NCBI GenBank assembly: GCA_026984035.1
Contig: JALSSW010000184.1
Span: 1 to 33,893, forward strand
Length of the DNA: 33,893 bases
Origin: Planctomycetota bacterium
Lineage (GTDB): Bacteria; Planctomycetota; UBA1135; GCA-002748355
Reading direction: 5' to 3'
Part shown: positions 25,401 through 33,893 of the stretch, piece by piece
Layout of the letters: each line of letters opens with the position of its first letter
Numbering within the stretch: the first letter of the stretch is position 1
Position numbers and translations under genes: made by a program
The notes under the pieces: model-generated
The model's database searches: none
What the model saw: the letters and a program-made list of their open reading frames with translations, nothing else
What the model was told of the DNA's origin: nothing

Positions 25401-26044
25401 CCGGGGGTTTTTGCGTGAAGAAAATCCACTGGGATATTGTAGACAGAGCGGCCATCCACCCGGACTGGGAGGGCCTTGCCTCCATTTTTAGGAGGATCCG
25501 GTAAGACATTGGCCAAGTTGAATTGGGGAAAACGGTAAAAGTAAAAGGGAACCGGTCCCGCAAGGGGCTCTCCATTTACGGTCACGGTTAAAGCGACCTC
25601 AATATCTTGAGGTAAAAGGTTTTTGGCGAGAACCTTCTGCCAAAAAGGCTGTGGGTTCACCTGAAAAAACAGGTCCACAGAAGAGCTCCCCGAAAGCAGA
25701 GATGCGGTGGTAAGGGTCTCTTCCCGAACGCCCAGGGTTTCACTATTCAGGATAACCTTAAACTGCCCTCCCTTGTCCCTGAATGCCTCCGGGAGATTCA
25801 AGACCCGCAGCTTCCGAATCCCCACATCCTTATCGGAGGGAAGGTTGAATTGAGACAACTGAAGGACCCTGAGAGGAGCAAAATTGTCACCCGTACTTAT
25901 GTCAATGGAAGGCGGACGCAGTTCACCCGTCCTACCGGAGGATCCAGCCCCCCTTCCTCCGGCAAAGACACCCGCGACTACACCGCTTCCACAGGAGGAG
26001 AATAGAAAAATGAGCCCCAAGGCTAGATGGTATCGTCGCATCAT
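22415..26044 (-). CDS. Giant FG-GAP/VCBS repeat lipoprotein
   Basis: This 1209-residue protein is a predicted surface lipoprotein. The signal peptide ends in FSSC (Cys18), followed by a Gly/Ser linker. The N-terminal third contains beta-sandwich regions, including an IPT/TIG-like part around 290-400 (LYGVGPGVAPVRGGALVVLV). The C-terminal two thirds hold FG-GAP-type calcium-binding loops of the form DxDGDGxxD: DFNKDGVSD, DFDGDGYVD, DLNGDGLLD, DMDGDSDLD, DFDGDGIVD and DLDSNGLDD. These suggest a beta-propeller used for adhesion or ligand binding. It has no visible catalytic domain. The ATG doublet lacks a clear ribosome-binding site. I infer surface location from the lipobox and repeats. Confidence 0.85.
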   Translation of the reverse strand: MMRRYHLALGLIFLFSSCGSGVVAGVFAGGRGAGSSGRTGELRPPSIDISTGDNFAPLRVLQLSQFNLPSDKDVGIRKLRVLNLPEAFRDKGGQFKVILNSETLGVREETLTTASLLSGSSSVDLFFQVNPQPFWQKVLAKNLLPQDIEVALTVTVNGEPLAGPVPFYFYRFPQFNLANVLPDPPKNGGKALPVRVDGRSVYNIPVDFLHAKTPGDLSVEVYQWDRAGGNGKVFFRRLRASILEFKRRGETSADIKVAIPGTRFPGIGYLILKDKFGGRSDPSKILYTPTLYGVGPGVAPVRGGALVVLVGEGLVPVDRTKTTIQYLFDEIELSIEKNGKKRVVPSESILRLRSDDTRIFFFLPPSPDGRPGVSRLVLRQFIKQPANEQSKVSLEPKSGSFLLGPPRYGISQPRFGGLSSLLDSAGFDVQEGHFFRTPAERKGDELAVLLRAGRLAGYGLFLPSGFGLYRQIGGTISTGNGAQFPGVEKPVGLMAGSFGGNSLDDLLLLSGAPIPLSNFVHALQYGTGDPNHLLSSFPMGISSPLEPKSKGLAADFNKDGVSDFVVQVQKTSSIVALALRLGDVTKASPIFFDLPKNWAGGFEVSGDFDGDGYVDLALMEKAQPFRLWVAKGSRAGLIYPKVVLSVGTKNKWLGKIDELVGLEAFTPKGKSHPDLLLVAQPKGGNDLRFLPIRNTVPIGGFALPGAGDFLSLPKIGVHKLEILAPRGSENVQRLFLILQGDLGLEFKAVLLGQGAPKLEKSSFPSLDGVFNPINLLSVQLDSGDTALALLHEEFVDGRFFSVLSTFPLLGGKLQDREIRLPITSHAVRVTAPKNLKPSTKPVFYALGKNTFNRIRILGPAKYKNEDSWAVNSLISSSMVNISERLGDPPGLMYLQKTGTIAYVPPGSASPVVLPGGIKPYLVNMNSTDTFLEGSRFFPADLNGDGLLDLVGVFVTSGIVQGVEQRTFALGLVRKGVASGKTFPFRVVLSGKYATEFSVPDPVNINWMNLLSAGRLFPRQDPGIDLCWVSGRFLHFRKTVWVKGNGGSIKDRLLFATDPVFSSLEIGVSPSAPLMVDMDGDSDLDLVTYSEDDPFLRVFLNQLPHSKTPFAEVISPKLRPLGTPLEILSGDFDGDGIVDILFLGSLLLSPDSPMRFTLFKGLGGGSLGSAYVFPVVSSLKNWSPGSVLVGDLDSNGLDDLIFREKILLSR

Positions 26045-26278
26045 AAAACCCCGATATGAAGGTGAACGCTCAATTGTAACCCAAAAGAGAGGGGAGCTGG
26101 CGCGGTCGTTTCAGGAGAACGCCAAAGGCCGAGGAATCCAATGCTTGGAGTAAAAACCCCTGGGAGATAAAACGAAGACATGAAACCTAAGGAAGCCTTC
26201 CGATTTCTTTTCCCCGGTCGCTCCAGCCAGGGCTTAGCTGTCCGCAATTAACAGTAGACACAACGATCAAGCGCCTTC

Positions 26279-27046
26279 ATGGACCGATCAAAATCTCCCA
26301 TTCTTCTTGGCAGTGTCCCCTACCAGGTGGGTGCCCCTCTTCTTGAGGGTCTCACAGCCCATCCCGAGGTGGAACTCCGCCAACAGGTTCCGACCGAACT
26401 CATAAAAAGCCTGAGAAAAGGCAAAATCGAGGGTGCCCTCGTTTCATCCATTGAAGCCTTTCGAAGCGAGGGGCTTTTCGCACTCGGAGACCTTGGGATT
26501 GCTGCCGATGGGGAAGTCGGTTCCGTCCGCCTCTTCTGCCGAACAAAGCCAGAAGAAGTTCAAAGCCTAGCCATTGATTCCTCCAGTGCGACCTCTGTAG
26601 CCCTCAGCCATATTCTTCTCCGAAAACGATTCGGCGCCCGGATCCAAAGAGAGATTCCGATTTCACCAACCATTGACCCTGATACCATTGATGCAGACGC
26701 AGTCCTTTTGATTGGTGATGCGGGAGTCGCTGCGCACAGCAAGCGCCCCCATATCCTTGACCTCGGCGAAGAATGGACCCAATGGAAGGGGCTTCCCTTT
26801 GTCTTCGCCCTCTGGCTCTTCCGAACTTCCAGGGTCCGGGTTCTGAAGGCCGGGACGATCCTCCATGCTTGTCGAGAGAAAGCCCGCCTCTTTGGAACTA
26901 GAGATGGAACCGGCGGCAAGATCCGTCATGATTTAGATGCGAGGTTCCTTTCTGGACTCGCTGCTTTTCATCAAGAAGCCGCCTCCCTGAGGCTTTGCGA
27001 TGCGTCCATCGAACCGACTTGGATCCATTCGGAACAAAATGGATAA
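26279..27046 (+). CDS. mqnA: Chorismate dehydratase (menaquinone biosynthesis, futalosine pathway)
   Basis: This 255-residue protein matches MqnA, which removes water from chorismate to give 3-enolpyruvoyl-benzoate, the first step of the futalosine route to menaquinone. Family marks are the opening LGSVPYQVGAPLLEGL, the helix PTELIKSLRKGKIEGALVSS, IAADGEVGSVRLF, LAIDSSSATSVAL for the substrate pocket, and the signature LGEEWTQWKGLPFVFALW. Length is slightly below the usual 270-290. No other mqn gene is in the window. It starts a plus-strand run that continues with topoisomerase VI, 33 bases downstream. The ATG at 26279 lacks a strong ribosome-binding site. Confidence 0.87.
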   Translation: MDRSKSPILLGSVPYQVGAPLLEGLTAHPEVELRQQVPTELIKSLRKGKIEGALVSSIEAFRSEGLFALGDLGIAADGEVGSVRLFCRTKPEEVQSLAIDSSSATSVALSHILLRKRFGARIQREIPISPTIDPDTIDADAVLLIGDAGVAAHSKRPHILDLGEEWTQWKGLPFVFALWLFRTSRVRVLKAGTILHACREKARLFGTRDGTGGKIRHDLDARFLSGLAAFHQEAASLRLCDASIEPTWIHSEQNG

Positions 27047-27079
27047 AGAACGGGAAAAGGGCAAAATAGGATCCCAAAG

Positions 27080-28840
27080 ATGAATCACAGACAAAAAGAG
27101 CTGTTTCCAATTTTTGGTGCGGAGCCTGTAAAGGAACCTACCCCACAGGAATCAGCCGCACAGGAACAAGCCATACAGATGACTGAGACAAAAAAGAAAA
27201 AAACAAAAAGAAGAGCCACGGCCGAGAGCATGGCCAAGAAACAACGCGAGATTTCGGTCTCTGAGTTCTTCACAAAAAACAGACATCTCCTGGGTTTCGA
27301 CAATCCCCGAAAGGCCCTGCTCACCGGAGTCAAAGAAGCCGTGGACAATAGCCTCGACGCATGCGAAGAGGCCGGGATTCTCCCGGATATCCTTGTAGAA
27401 ATCCGCCCCATTCCCAGCCAAGAACACCGATTCACCATGATTGTCGAGGACAATGGCCCTGGCATTGTTAAGGCCCAAATCCCCAATATCTTTGGAAAGC
27501 TCCTCTATGGCTCCAAATTCCATCGCCTTAAACAGAGCCGCGGACAACAAGGGATAGGGATCTCGGCTGCGGGAATGTATGGGCAACTCACTACTGGAAA
27601 TCCAGTTCGGATCATTTCCAGGACGGGAAGCCGAAGGCCGGCTCACCGCTTTGAGGTCCGGATCAACACAACAAAAAACAAGCCCGAGTTCACCGATGAA
27701 GAATGCGAATGGGATCGCCCCCATGGAACCCGTGTCGAAATTGACATGCAAGCTGAGTTTCGAAAGGGCTCACGTTCCGTGGGGGAGTACCTTAAACAGA
27801 CTGCAGTAGCTAACCCACATGTCCGCATCGTGTATCGTTTTCCCGGAAACAATGAAGTCTTTTATGACCGCGCTGTTACGGAGCTTCCTCCCGAAACCAA
27901 GGAGATTCGGCCCCATCCCCATGGGGTTGAACTAGGCCTTCTAATTAAGCTGCTCAGCGACAGCAAAGAACGCACCCTAAGTGCATTCCTCCAAAAAGAA
28001 TTCAGCCGTGTCTCTGCGGCAGTGGCCAAAAAAATCTGTGAAGGCGCAAAACTCTCTTCCCGTGCCCACCCCAAGAGGATCGCCCGCCAAGAGGCGGATG
28101 CCCTTCATCAATCGATCCAAAGCACCAAGATCATGGCCCCGCCCACAAACTGCATTGCGCCCATCGGCGAGGATGTCCTCTTGGCTGGACTTAAAAAAGA
28201 GATCAAGGCCGATTTCTACGTGGCTGCAACCCGTCCCCCCTCCGTATACCGAGGCAACCCATTCTTGGTCGAAGCCGCCCTCGCCTTCGGACGTGAAGGG
28301 GATACCATGGAGGTAACCGAGACGGGCAAGATCGTCGCGCGAAAGAAAGCAGCCTCAGCCGATACAGAGCTTCTTGGGAATGCAGATGAAGCCATTCGCC
28401 TGGTTCGCTTTGCCAACCGCGTCCCTCTTCAATACCAGCAAAGTGCCTGCTCCATCTCTAAGGGAGTCATTAGTATCAACTGGCGTTCGTATGGAATGCA
28501 GCAACCCAGAGGGGCACTTCCCATCGGCCCCATGGTCTTGGTGGTTCATATTGCCTCAGTTTGGGTTCCCTTCACTTCCGAAAGCAAGGAGGCAATCGCT
28601 TCCTATCCCGAAATCCTGAAGGAGATCAAGCTAGCTGTCCAAGAATGCGGTCGCAAGCTGGGAACCCACATCCGCAAAGGCAAACGGATTGCCACAGAAC
28701 ATCGCAAGCGATCCTATATCGAGCTTTACCTCCCACATATCGGGATCGGACTCCAAGAGATCTTGAACTTTGATGACAAGACGCGGGATGAAGATGTAGA
28801 AATCCTTCGCGGGATCCTGGAAAGGAGCCGCAAGATCTAG
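27080..28840 (+). CDS. top6B: DNA topoisomerase VI subunit B
   Basis: This 586-residue protein is the GHKL ATPase subunit of type IIB topoisomerase VI, which passes one duplex through another to relax supercoils and unlink DNA. ATP-site motifs are [11 protein letters not shown] (catalytic Glu86, Asn90), VEDNGPGI (Asp124) and [18 protein letters not shown] (152-169). A helix-two-turn-helix region (about 285-370) and the transducer domain follow ([20 protein letters not shown]). The N-terminus carries about 55 extra Lys/Glu-rich residues, so M34 or M51 are possible starts. AGGA precedes the ATG at 27080. The partner subunit A gene begins 77 bases downstream, completing an A2B2 enzyme. Confidence 0.95.
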   Translation: MNHRQKELFPIFGAEPVKEPTPQESAAQEQAIQMTETKKKKTKRRATAESMAKKQREISVSEFFTKNRHLLGFDNPRKALLTGVKEAVDNSLDACEEAGILPDILVEIRPIPSQEHRFTMIVEDNGPGIVKAQIPNIFGKLLYGSKFHRLKQSRGQQGIGISAAGMYGQLTTGNPVRIISRTGSRRPAHRFEVRINTTKNKPEFTDEECEWDRPHGTRVEIDMQAEFRKGSRSVGEYLKQTAVANPHVRIVYRFPGNNEVFYDRAVTELPPETKEIRPHPHGVELGLLIKLLSDSKERTLSAFLQKEFSRVSAAVAKKICEGAKLSSRAHPKRIARQEADALHQSIQSTKIMAPPTNCIAPIGEDVLLAGLKKEIKADFYVAATRPPSVYRGNPFLVEAALAFGREGDTMEVTETGKIVARKKAASADTELLGNADEAIRLVRFANRVPLQYQQSACSISKGVISINWRSYGMQQPRGALPIGPMVLVVHIASVWVPFTSESKEAIASYPEILKEIKLAVQECGRKLGTHIRKGKRIATEHRKRSYIELYLPHIGIGLQEILNFDDKTRDEDVEILRGILERSRKI

Positions 28841-28882
28841 AAGAGGAATCCTTACTAGAAAATAGCGGGAAACAGAAAACCC

Positions 28883-28899
28883 CGAGGAAAGCCCCCTCG
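28883..28899 (+). promoter_or_regulatory. Small hairpin just before top6A
   Basis: A perfect 5-bp stem CGAGG/CCTCG (28883-28887 with 28895-28899) and a seven-A run lie 18 bases before the top6A start. They could influence its translation, which has only a weak ribosome-binding site. Evidence is limited to the inverted repeat. Confidence 0.2.
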
Positions 28900-28917
28900 A
28901 AAAAAACGGAACCATCA

Positions 28918-30078
28918 ATGGCAACAAAACGAAGAAAAGTCCGCAAAGCAAGATCACGTCCTCTTGAAGCTCTCGACAAAAGAACCCTCAAATGTATCAA
29001 GGATTCCGCAATTAAGATCCACGAGACGATTCAAAAGAAAAAGAAGCCGGAGATCGTCTTTCCCGTTCGTTCTCTCAAGAACGTGAAGTACGAAAAAAAG
29101 GTCGGCTACTTCCAGCTTGGGCGCGGTCGAAAGAGGCGTGACCTGACTTTCAATTCCGTGAAAGCCTTTGCCCAAATGCTCCGAATGATGGCGGCTTCTA
29201 TGGAGTTGATCGAAACTGATGACACCGCAACCAAGAGGGAGGCCTATTACAACTCCAAAAACTGGGGAGAGGCTAAGTTTAAGGAGCAAACCGAGTCCGA
29301 TACGGTCATGGATGACATCGAAGCCATGTTCAGCCTCCAGAAGATTTCCCGCGAACAACTCCGATTTAAGCCTGCTGAACATGGAGGATCGGTTGCGGGC
29401 AATCTCATCGTCGTCGACAGGGATCTGGAGACCGGTGAACGGGAAGAAATAGACTGCACACGAATGGGCTCATCCGCCTGGCGCATTCCCGCGCGAGTAG
29501 AGCATCTAGACTTCAAGACAAAAGCGGACTTCATCCTCGCCATTGAGACCAACGGAATGTATGAGCGACTTTCCTCCCACAAGTTTTGGAGGACCCACAA
29601 CTGCATCCTTGTTGAAATGGGAGGAGTCCCCACTCGAGCCTGTCGGCGATTCCTCCGCCTCCTCAGCGAAAAAAAGAAGATTCCCGTCTATGCCTTTGTC
29701 GACTGCGACCCCTACGGAATCGCTAATATTTATCGCTCTCTCAAGGTGGGATCTGGCAACGCTGCTCACATCAACAATTTTTTCTGTGTCCCTGGGGCAA
29801 AATTCTTAGGGGTGACCCCACAGGACATCGTGGATTACGGACTCAGAGAGAAGGACGCGGTCCATCCCCTCAAAGAGGTGGACATCAAGCGGGCCAAGGA
29901 TGCCCTCAAAAATGATCCTTTTTTCCAAAGCCACCGCCCATGGAAAAAAGCCTTAGAACAACTTCTCAAAATGGGGATCCGCGCAGAGCAACAGGCTTTT
30001 GCAGCCTACGATCTTAATTTTGTCACCCGCGAATACCTTCCTGAGAAGTTGAAGAATCCCAGTTCCTTCCTACCCTGA
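28918..30078 (+). CDS. top6A: DNA topoisomerase VI subunit A (Spo11 family)
   Basis: This 386-residue protein is the DNA-cleaving subunit of topoisomerase VI, homologous to Spo11. The 5Y-CAP domain holds the cleaving tyrosine in TKREAYYNS, most likely Tyr111. The Toprim domain shows Glu210 (LAIETNGMYERL) and the DxD pair Asp262/Asp264 (VDCDPYGI), which bind magnesium. Length is close to archaeal subunit A (about 370-390). A basic N-terminus (KRRKVRKARSR) is extra. With all catalytic residues in both subunits, the pair looks functional. Archaea often have the two genes adjacent as here, with B before A. Confidence 0.95.
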   Translation: MATKRRKVRKARSRPLEALDKRTLKCIKDSAIKIHETIQKKKKPEIVFPVRSLKNVKYEKKVGYFQLGRGRKRRDLTFNSVKAFAQMLRMMAASMELIETDDTATKREAYYNSKNWGEAKFKEQTESDTVMDDIEAMFSLQKISREQLRFKPAEHGGSVAGNLIVVDRDLETGEREEIDCTRMGSSAWRIPARVEHLDFKTKADFILAIETNGMYERLSSHKFWRTHNCILVEMGGVPTRACRRFLRLLSEKKKIPVYAFVDCDPYGIANIYRSLKVGSGNAAHINNFFCVPGAKFLGVTPQDIVDYGLREKDAVHPLKEVDIKRAKDALKNDPFFQSHRPWKKALEQLLKMGIRAEQQAFAAYDLNFVTREYLPEKLKNPSSFLP

Positions 30079-30094
30079 TAACCCTTGTTTTTTT

Positions 30095-30136
30095 GGATCT
30101 CCCCCTCGGGAGATCCCTTGGCAGTTTCCCAAACTG
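30095..30136 (+). repeat. Two tandem hairpins after top6A
   Basis: A perfect 9-bp stem GGATCTCCC/GGGAGATCC with loop CCTC (30095-30116) is followed by a perfect 6-bp CAGTTT/AAACTG stem with loop CCC (30122-30136). Both lie in the 88-base gap between top6A and the TPR gene. A T-run lies before, not after, the first stem, so this is not a standard plus-strand terminator. It may stabilise the topoisomerase message or partly separate the downstream gene. Confidence 0.4.
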
Positions 30137-30166
30137 GGCTCTTTGTGAACCCTAAGAGGACTGTGA

Positions 30167-33100
30167 ATGATGCTAACTCCCTTTGTTACTGTAGCTCTCC
30201 TTGCCGTTTTCTTCCCCAAGCAGGTTGGGAACAGGGCGAAAGCCGGAGTCACCCCTCCAAATCAGCAAGATGTCCTCCCCAAGGAGCAAACTCTCAAAGA
30301 GATCCTGGACGCTACCCTATGGTCATCTTTTGACCTCAAGGTAACACGAACCAAGATCCTGACCCTTTTGAAAAAAGAAGGGAGTAGCCCGCTGGCTGAG
30401 GAGCTCGCCAAAAACCTGATCACTCTCGCGACCAAGCAAAGGGAACCGGGGAAAACGTGGAAAGCCATCCTTGACCTCAGCCAAGACCCCAAGCTTCATG
30501 GGCTCGCCCGTCTTGCTCTTCGAAAAGGAGCTTATGCCTACAAGGTTATGACGGGCAAATTTCAGGAAGCAATCCAAATAGATCCCAGCCAAGATTTCTT
30601 ACAAAAAGGTTGGGCTATTGGCCCCTTTGGTGGGCGGGATTCCAACTTCACCGGGGTTACCTTTGCTGTGGAAAAGAACCCTGTGGATCTCGACAACAGG
30701 TTCATGGGCCGCTTCGGTCCTGTGAAATGGCGCCGGATCCAACGACCTCAAGGGAATACCCAGATCACACTTGAGCCGCATATCCCCCAAGGGAGAACCA
30801 AAGGTTGCCAATATGGTTTTTTTCAACTCTCAGCCCAGCGAGCCATCCAAGCATATCTCGAACTCCGCACAGTCGGATCTTTCGAAGTCTGGTGGAATGG
30901 CAAGCAAATCAGCTCGGTGAACCGTCCCCTCTCTCCAACCCCTTTAAAACTCTATCTTCCCATTGGAATCGCCCAAGGTTGGAACCACCTTTTGGTCAAG
31001 ACAACCTCAACCGTTACTTCGTCCATTTCCCTGCGCATCTGTGATGCACAAGGAAACACCATCCGGGGTTTGAGCGAGGAAGCAAAAAAACTTGTTCATC
31101 CGCAAGGGACCGCAGTCGCACCAGGGGGTCCTTTTGTCCGGGCTACAAGCTTTTTGGAAAAGGGGTTGGGAAACGAGAACCTCAAAGGAAGCCCCTATCT
31201 GAAGGCACTTCTCGGTCTATTCTTAGGAACCCAAGCTCAATATGACAGGGGGCTTCAATTTGCAAAGGATGCCTTCGAACAAAACCCGAAGGACCTTTCA
31301 CTGAGGTCGGCTTATATCCAGGCTTGGAGTCGGGCTCGGCATATCCCCTCCGATCTGCGGCGAACAGCCATCCGAAAAGCCCTCGAAATCGATGATAAGG
31401 CAGCGTTAACCCACCGCTTTTTGTTTCGGAACAAAGTACAACGCCTCTATGCCGACGATCAAAAAGAAGCTGCTCTCAAACTCTGCAAAAAGGGGGAAAC
31501 ACAGCACCCCTCAGCACTGGTTGCATGGAACTTGGAGTTAGACATCCTTTCGAAAATGGGCTGGCGGGGCTCCTACAACAAGCTTCTCGATGAACTTCTC
31601 ACAAAAAACCCCCATAACCCAAGTCTAATCCTCAAAAAGGTCCAATGGTTCGATAACTATGAGAACACTGCCGGCGCCCTCAGCCTCCTTCAAAAGGAAC
31701 TCCAGGAGTTCCCGGGGAGAAAGGATTTTATCCAAGCAGCTCTCGGGCTTAGCCGACAACTCCAGAAAGACGATCTGACCAATGACCTTTTAAGGCGCAG
31801 ATATTGGCGCAACCCCAAGAGTTACAAAGCTCTCAAGGCTTTCGCCGAAGAAGCCGAGACTCAGGGACGTTATGCCGATGCCTTGGCTTTGGCAGCCCAG
31901 TTCCCCACCTCGATCCAAAAAAGCCCCTCTCACCTTGCATGGAAGGGGGACATCCTTTTTAAAATGGGAAGAACCGAAGAAGCATTGGTGGCGATGGAAG
32001 AGGCCCGACGGCTCGACCCCGAGCGTCAGCTTCTCAGGGAGCAAATCGCGACGATTAAGGGGACCGAGGAGTTTCCGGAATTCCTTCCCTTCAAGGTGGA
32101 TGGAATCGCAGAAATTGCGGCCTTCAAAGAAAGACCGGAGGATCGCTCCGCCCCTTCTACGCTCCTTGTGGACCAAATGCTTGTTCGTGTCTATCCGGAT
32201 GGCTCTTCAGTAAATGAGGTCTATCAAATCCGTCGCATCAATGACCAAAAAGGGATAGAGATGCACAAGGAGGATGCCGAAGCGGCCCGGGCCGAAGAAC
32301 TTCTCGATGTGCGGACAATTCACAAGGATGGAACCTCTTATGCCCCACATCTGGTGGATAACAGCTTTCAGATGCCGCAGATGGAGCCGGGTTGTTTCCT
32401 CTTGCACCATTACAGGAATTATCACGGAGCCCCCCGAGAAAAATTGATGGACTTTCCTAGGTTCTACTTTCAAGCCAAAGATGAACCCTTCCGCTTTAGT
32501 CGCCTTGTGGTCCTTCTGCCAAAGGACCAGGATCTCGGTGAGTTTGTTCTGCGCAACTTCCCAAAGAAAGAGGTGCGTAAACAGGAAGTAGGTAAGCTCA
32601 TTGCCTGGATTTTTGAGAAGAAGGATATGCCCAGGTTGGAGACGGAGCGTTACGCTCCTCCCTTAGAAACATTGGTGCCTTGGGTGACCTTCGGAAAAGA
32701 AGCGGATATCCAACCTACCGTTCGATCCCGTCGAATGAGCCTTCTTGCTCGGACTTATCCCTTCTTGGAAATTCGAGAGAAAGCCGCTGAGCTTTGCAAA
32801 GGAAAGGTTGGGGATCTGGCCAAAGCAAAAGCAATCCACGCCTTTGTTAATGAGCACTGCCCCGACGCAAACCAGCGACCGGGCTCTCCCGACCCCGTGA
32901 GTGTCTTACTGAAGGGTGAAGGGGAACGATTCTATCTTGAGGTCTCCCTTTTGCGATCCCAAGGGATCCCTTGGACTTCGGCCCTGATCCATCCTGCCCC
33001 CCCCGAATTGGACAACAATCCAGCCCCATTCTTCGACCCCAATCAGTTTTGGGTCTTCCCTGCGGTCCGAGTGGAACCTCGGGATGGACCCAAGTATTGG

Positions 33101-33877
33101 CTGATGCCGGGAACGGCACGTTACTTTCCCTTTGGCAAAACCATTCCCCGCTTGGGTCGTAACCCCCTCGGGGGAGCCCCGGCGATTCTTCTTGAGGGAG
33201 ACGCAGGAACCCCCATCCGAATGCCCAAGGTCGACCTGATGGAATTGGCCCCAACCATCGTCAAGGCCAAACTCCGATTGCAGGGTAATGACGGAATCCT
33301 TGAGGCAAGCATTCTTTTTCCCGGCCTTCAGGGTTTTGCCAACAAAGAACTCGTCAAAGCACAACCGGTCAATGTGCGCAAGATCATCGCTCAAAGGATC
33401 GCAGGACGAACCTTTCCAGGTTTCCGAGTCAAAAAAGTGATCTATCCGGATATCGATCGCAAGGGAACACCTTTGCGGATCGACCTTCGGTTGCTGCGGC
33501 GGGATCTTGTGGACAAGATCGGGAGTCGCTGGAGTATTCCCCCCCTTCTCCCACCAATAAACTTGACTCGTTCCTTTGGTGGAAGACCCACCCGAAAACT
33601 CCCGATGGATCTCAAGGTTTTCGCAGTCAACGATTTTACTCTGGAAATCGATCCCGGTGACTATTCCTTAAAGGAGATGCCCAAGGGTCATTTAGTGCGC
33701 AAGTTTAATATTGATTTCGCCACAAGCGTTAAACCCTCAGGGGAGAATGGAGTCAGCATTCATCGAAGATTCTTTCTCCTTCCGGGAAAGGTAGCGCCTG
33801 ACAGGTATGCTGAGTTCCTGGAGACGTGCCGTAAGATCGATGAAGCGGGTCGAAGTCGAATCTATCTGAGAAAATAG
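30167..33877 (+). CDS. TPR / DUF3857 / transglutaminase-fold protein with lost catalytic triad
   Basis: This 1236-residue protein starts with a likely export signal (about 1-26). A beta-sandwich domain lies around 140-300 (WAIGPFGGRDSNFTGV, then VGSFEVWWNGKQIS). Tetratricopeptide repeats run from about 340 to 640. A DUF3857 domain begins near 664 (VDQMLVRVYPDGSSVNEVYQ), followed by a transglutaminase-like fold (about 860-1000). At the triad positions Cys is replaced by Arg921 (GEGERFY for GWGDCKD), His by Gln960 (NQFWV for NHxWV) and Asp by Met980 (WLMPG for WLDPT), so it should be inactive as an enzyme and serve for binding. AAGAGG precedes the ATG doublet. It follows the topoisomerase genes by 88 bases. 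The window ends just after its stop. Confidence 0.85.
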   Translation: MMLTPFVTVALLAVFFPKQVGNRAKAGVTPPNQQDVLPKEQTLKEILDATLWSSFDLKVTRTKILTLLKKEGSSPLAEELAKNLITLATKQREPGKTWKAILDLSQDPKLHGLARLALRKGAYAYKVMTGKFQEAIQIDPSQDFLQKGWAIGPFGGRDSNFTGVTFAVEKNPVDLDNRFMGRFGPVKWRRIQRPQGNTQITLEPHIPQGRTKGCQYGFFQLSAQRAIQAYLELRTVGSFEVWWNGKQISSVNRPLSPTPLKLYLPIGIAQGWNHLLVKTTSTVTSSISLRICDAQGNTIRGLSEEAKKLVHPQGTAVAPGGPFVRATSFLEKGLGNENLKGSPYLKALLGLFLGTQAQYDRGLQFAKDAFEQNPKDLSLRSAYIQAWSRARHIPSDLRRTAIRKALEIDDKAALTHRFLFRNKVQRLYADDQKEAALKLCKKGETQHPSALVAWNLELDILSKMGWRGSYNKLLDELLTKNPHNPSLILKKVQWFDNYENTAGALSLLQKELQEFPGRKDFIQAALGLSRQLQKDDLTNDLLRRRYWRNPKSYKALKAFAEEAETQGRYADALALAAQFPTSIQKSPSHLAWKGDILFKMGRTEEALVAMEEARRLDPERQLLREQIATIKGTEEFPEFLPFKVDGIAEIAAFKERPEDRSAPSTLLVDQMLVRVYPDGSSVNEVYQIRRINDQKGIEMHKEDAEAARAEELLDVRTIHKDGTSYAPHLVDNSFQMPQMEPGCFLLHHYRNYHGAPREKLMDFPRFYFQAKDEPFRFSRLVVLLPKDQDLGEFVLRNFPKKEVRKQEVGKLIAWIFEKKDMPRLETERYAPPLETLVPWVTFGKEADIQPTVRSRRMSLLARTYPFLEIREKAAELCKGKVGDLAKAKAIHAFVNEHCPDANQRPGSPDPVSVLLKGEGERFYLEVSLLRSQGIPWTSALIHPAPPELDNNPAPFFDPNQFWVFPAVRVEPRDGPKYWLMPGTARYFPFGKTIPRLGRNPLGGAPAILLEGDAGTPIRMPKVDLMELAPTIVKAKLRLQGNDGILEASILFPGLQGFANKELVKAQPVNVRKIIAQRIAGRTFPGFRVKKVIYPDIDRKGTPLRIDLRLLRRDLVDKIGSRWSIPPLLPPINLTRSFGGRPTRKLPMDLKVFAVNDFTLEIDPGDYSLKEMPKGHLVRKFNIDFATSVKPSGENGVSIHRRFFLLPGKVAPDRYAEFLETCRKIDEAGRSRIYLRK

Positions 33878-33893
33878 GAAACTCGGGCTAGCC

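Overview
The window looks like a chromosomal segment of a diderm bacterium. The best guess is a member of the Planctomycetota or a related deep lineage. That is inferred from the two-cysteine form of ribosomal protein L33, several very large lipoproteins (ZU5, CBM9-like, FG-GAP), a secreted M14 peptidase ending in a C-terminal tail module that I associate with planctomycete secreted proteins, and the futalosine-pathway gene mqnA. No database search was possible. I see no phage, insertion sequence, CRISPR array, tRNA or rRNA.

Layout. (1) 1-3049, envelope genes: the C-terminal part of a family 9 glycosyltransferase, a small Fis-type regulator, a Wza-type polysaccharide export lipoprotein, and an M14 (MpaA-like) lipoprotein whose start is back to back with the export gene. 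(2) 3229-5197: an ECF sigma factor followed by a ZAS-type anti-sigma factor with one membrane segment and a long outer domain. (3) 5206-10714, minus strand: a large ZU5/CBM9-like lipoprotein, an LptC-like anchored protein, two tandem PilT/GspE-family ATPases whose catalytic motifs have decayed in complementary ways, and a small two-helix membrane protein. (4) 10949-15719, plus strand: a secreted M14 carboxypeptidase, a thioredoxin-like 2Fe-2S ferredoxin overlapping exonuclease III, a candidate structured RNA, and a delta-9-type fatty acid desaturase. (5) 15736-18586, minus strand: a 3-hydroxyacyl-CoA dehydrogenase/enoyl-CoA hydratase fusion in the order opposite to FadB/FadJ, and a membrane protein. 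(6) rpmG, too short to stand out by length, behind a leader with three hairpins.

(7) 19148-21331, minus strand: a bufferin-type RiPP locus. It encodes a Cys-Gly-Gly repeat precursor, a DUF692 multi-iron maturase and a divergent DUF2063 partner. A strong intrinsic terminator and two related long hairpins lie between precursor and maturase. This layout would give much more precursor than enzyme. (8) 21495-26044: a DUF72 protein and a 1209-residue FG-GAP lipoprotein. (9) 26279-33877, plus strand: mqnA, both subunits of type IIB topoisomerase VI, and a 1236-residue TPR/DUF3857/transglutaminase-fold protein that has lost its whole catalytic triad.

Most noteworthy are the bufferin locus with its internal terminator, the complete bacterial topoisomerase VI, the complementary ATPase pair, the reversed beta-oxidation fusion and the unassigned structured RNA ahead of the desaturase.
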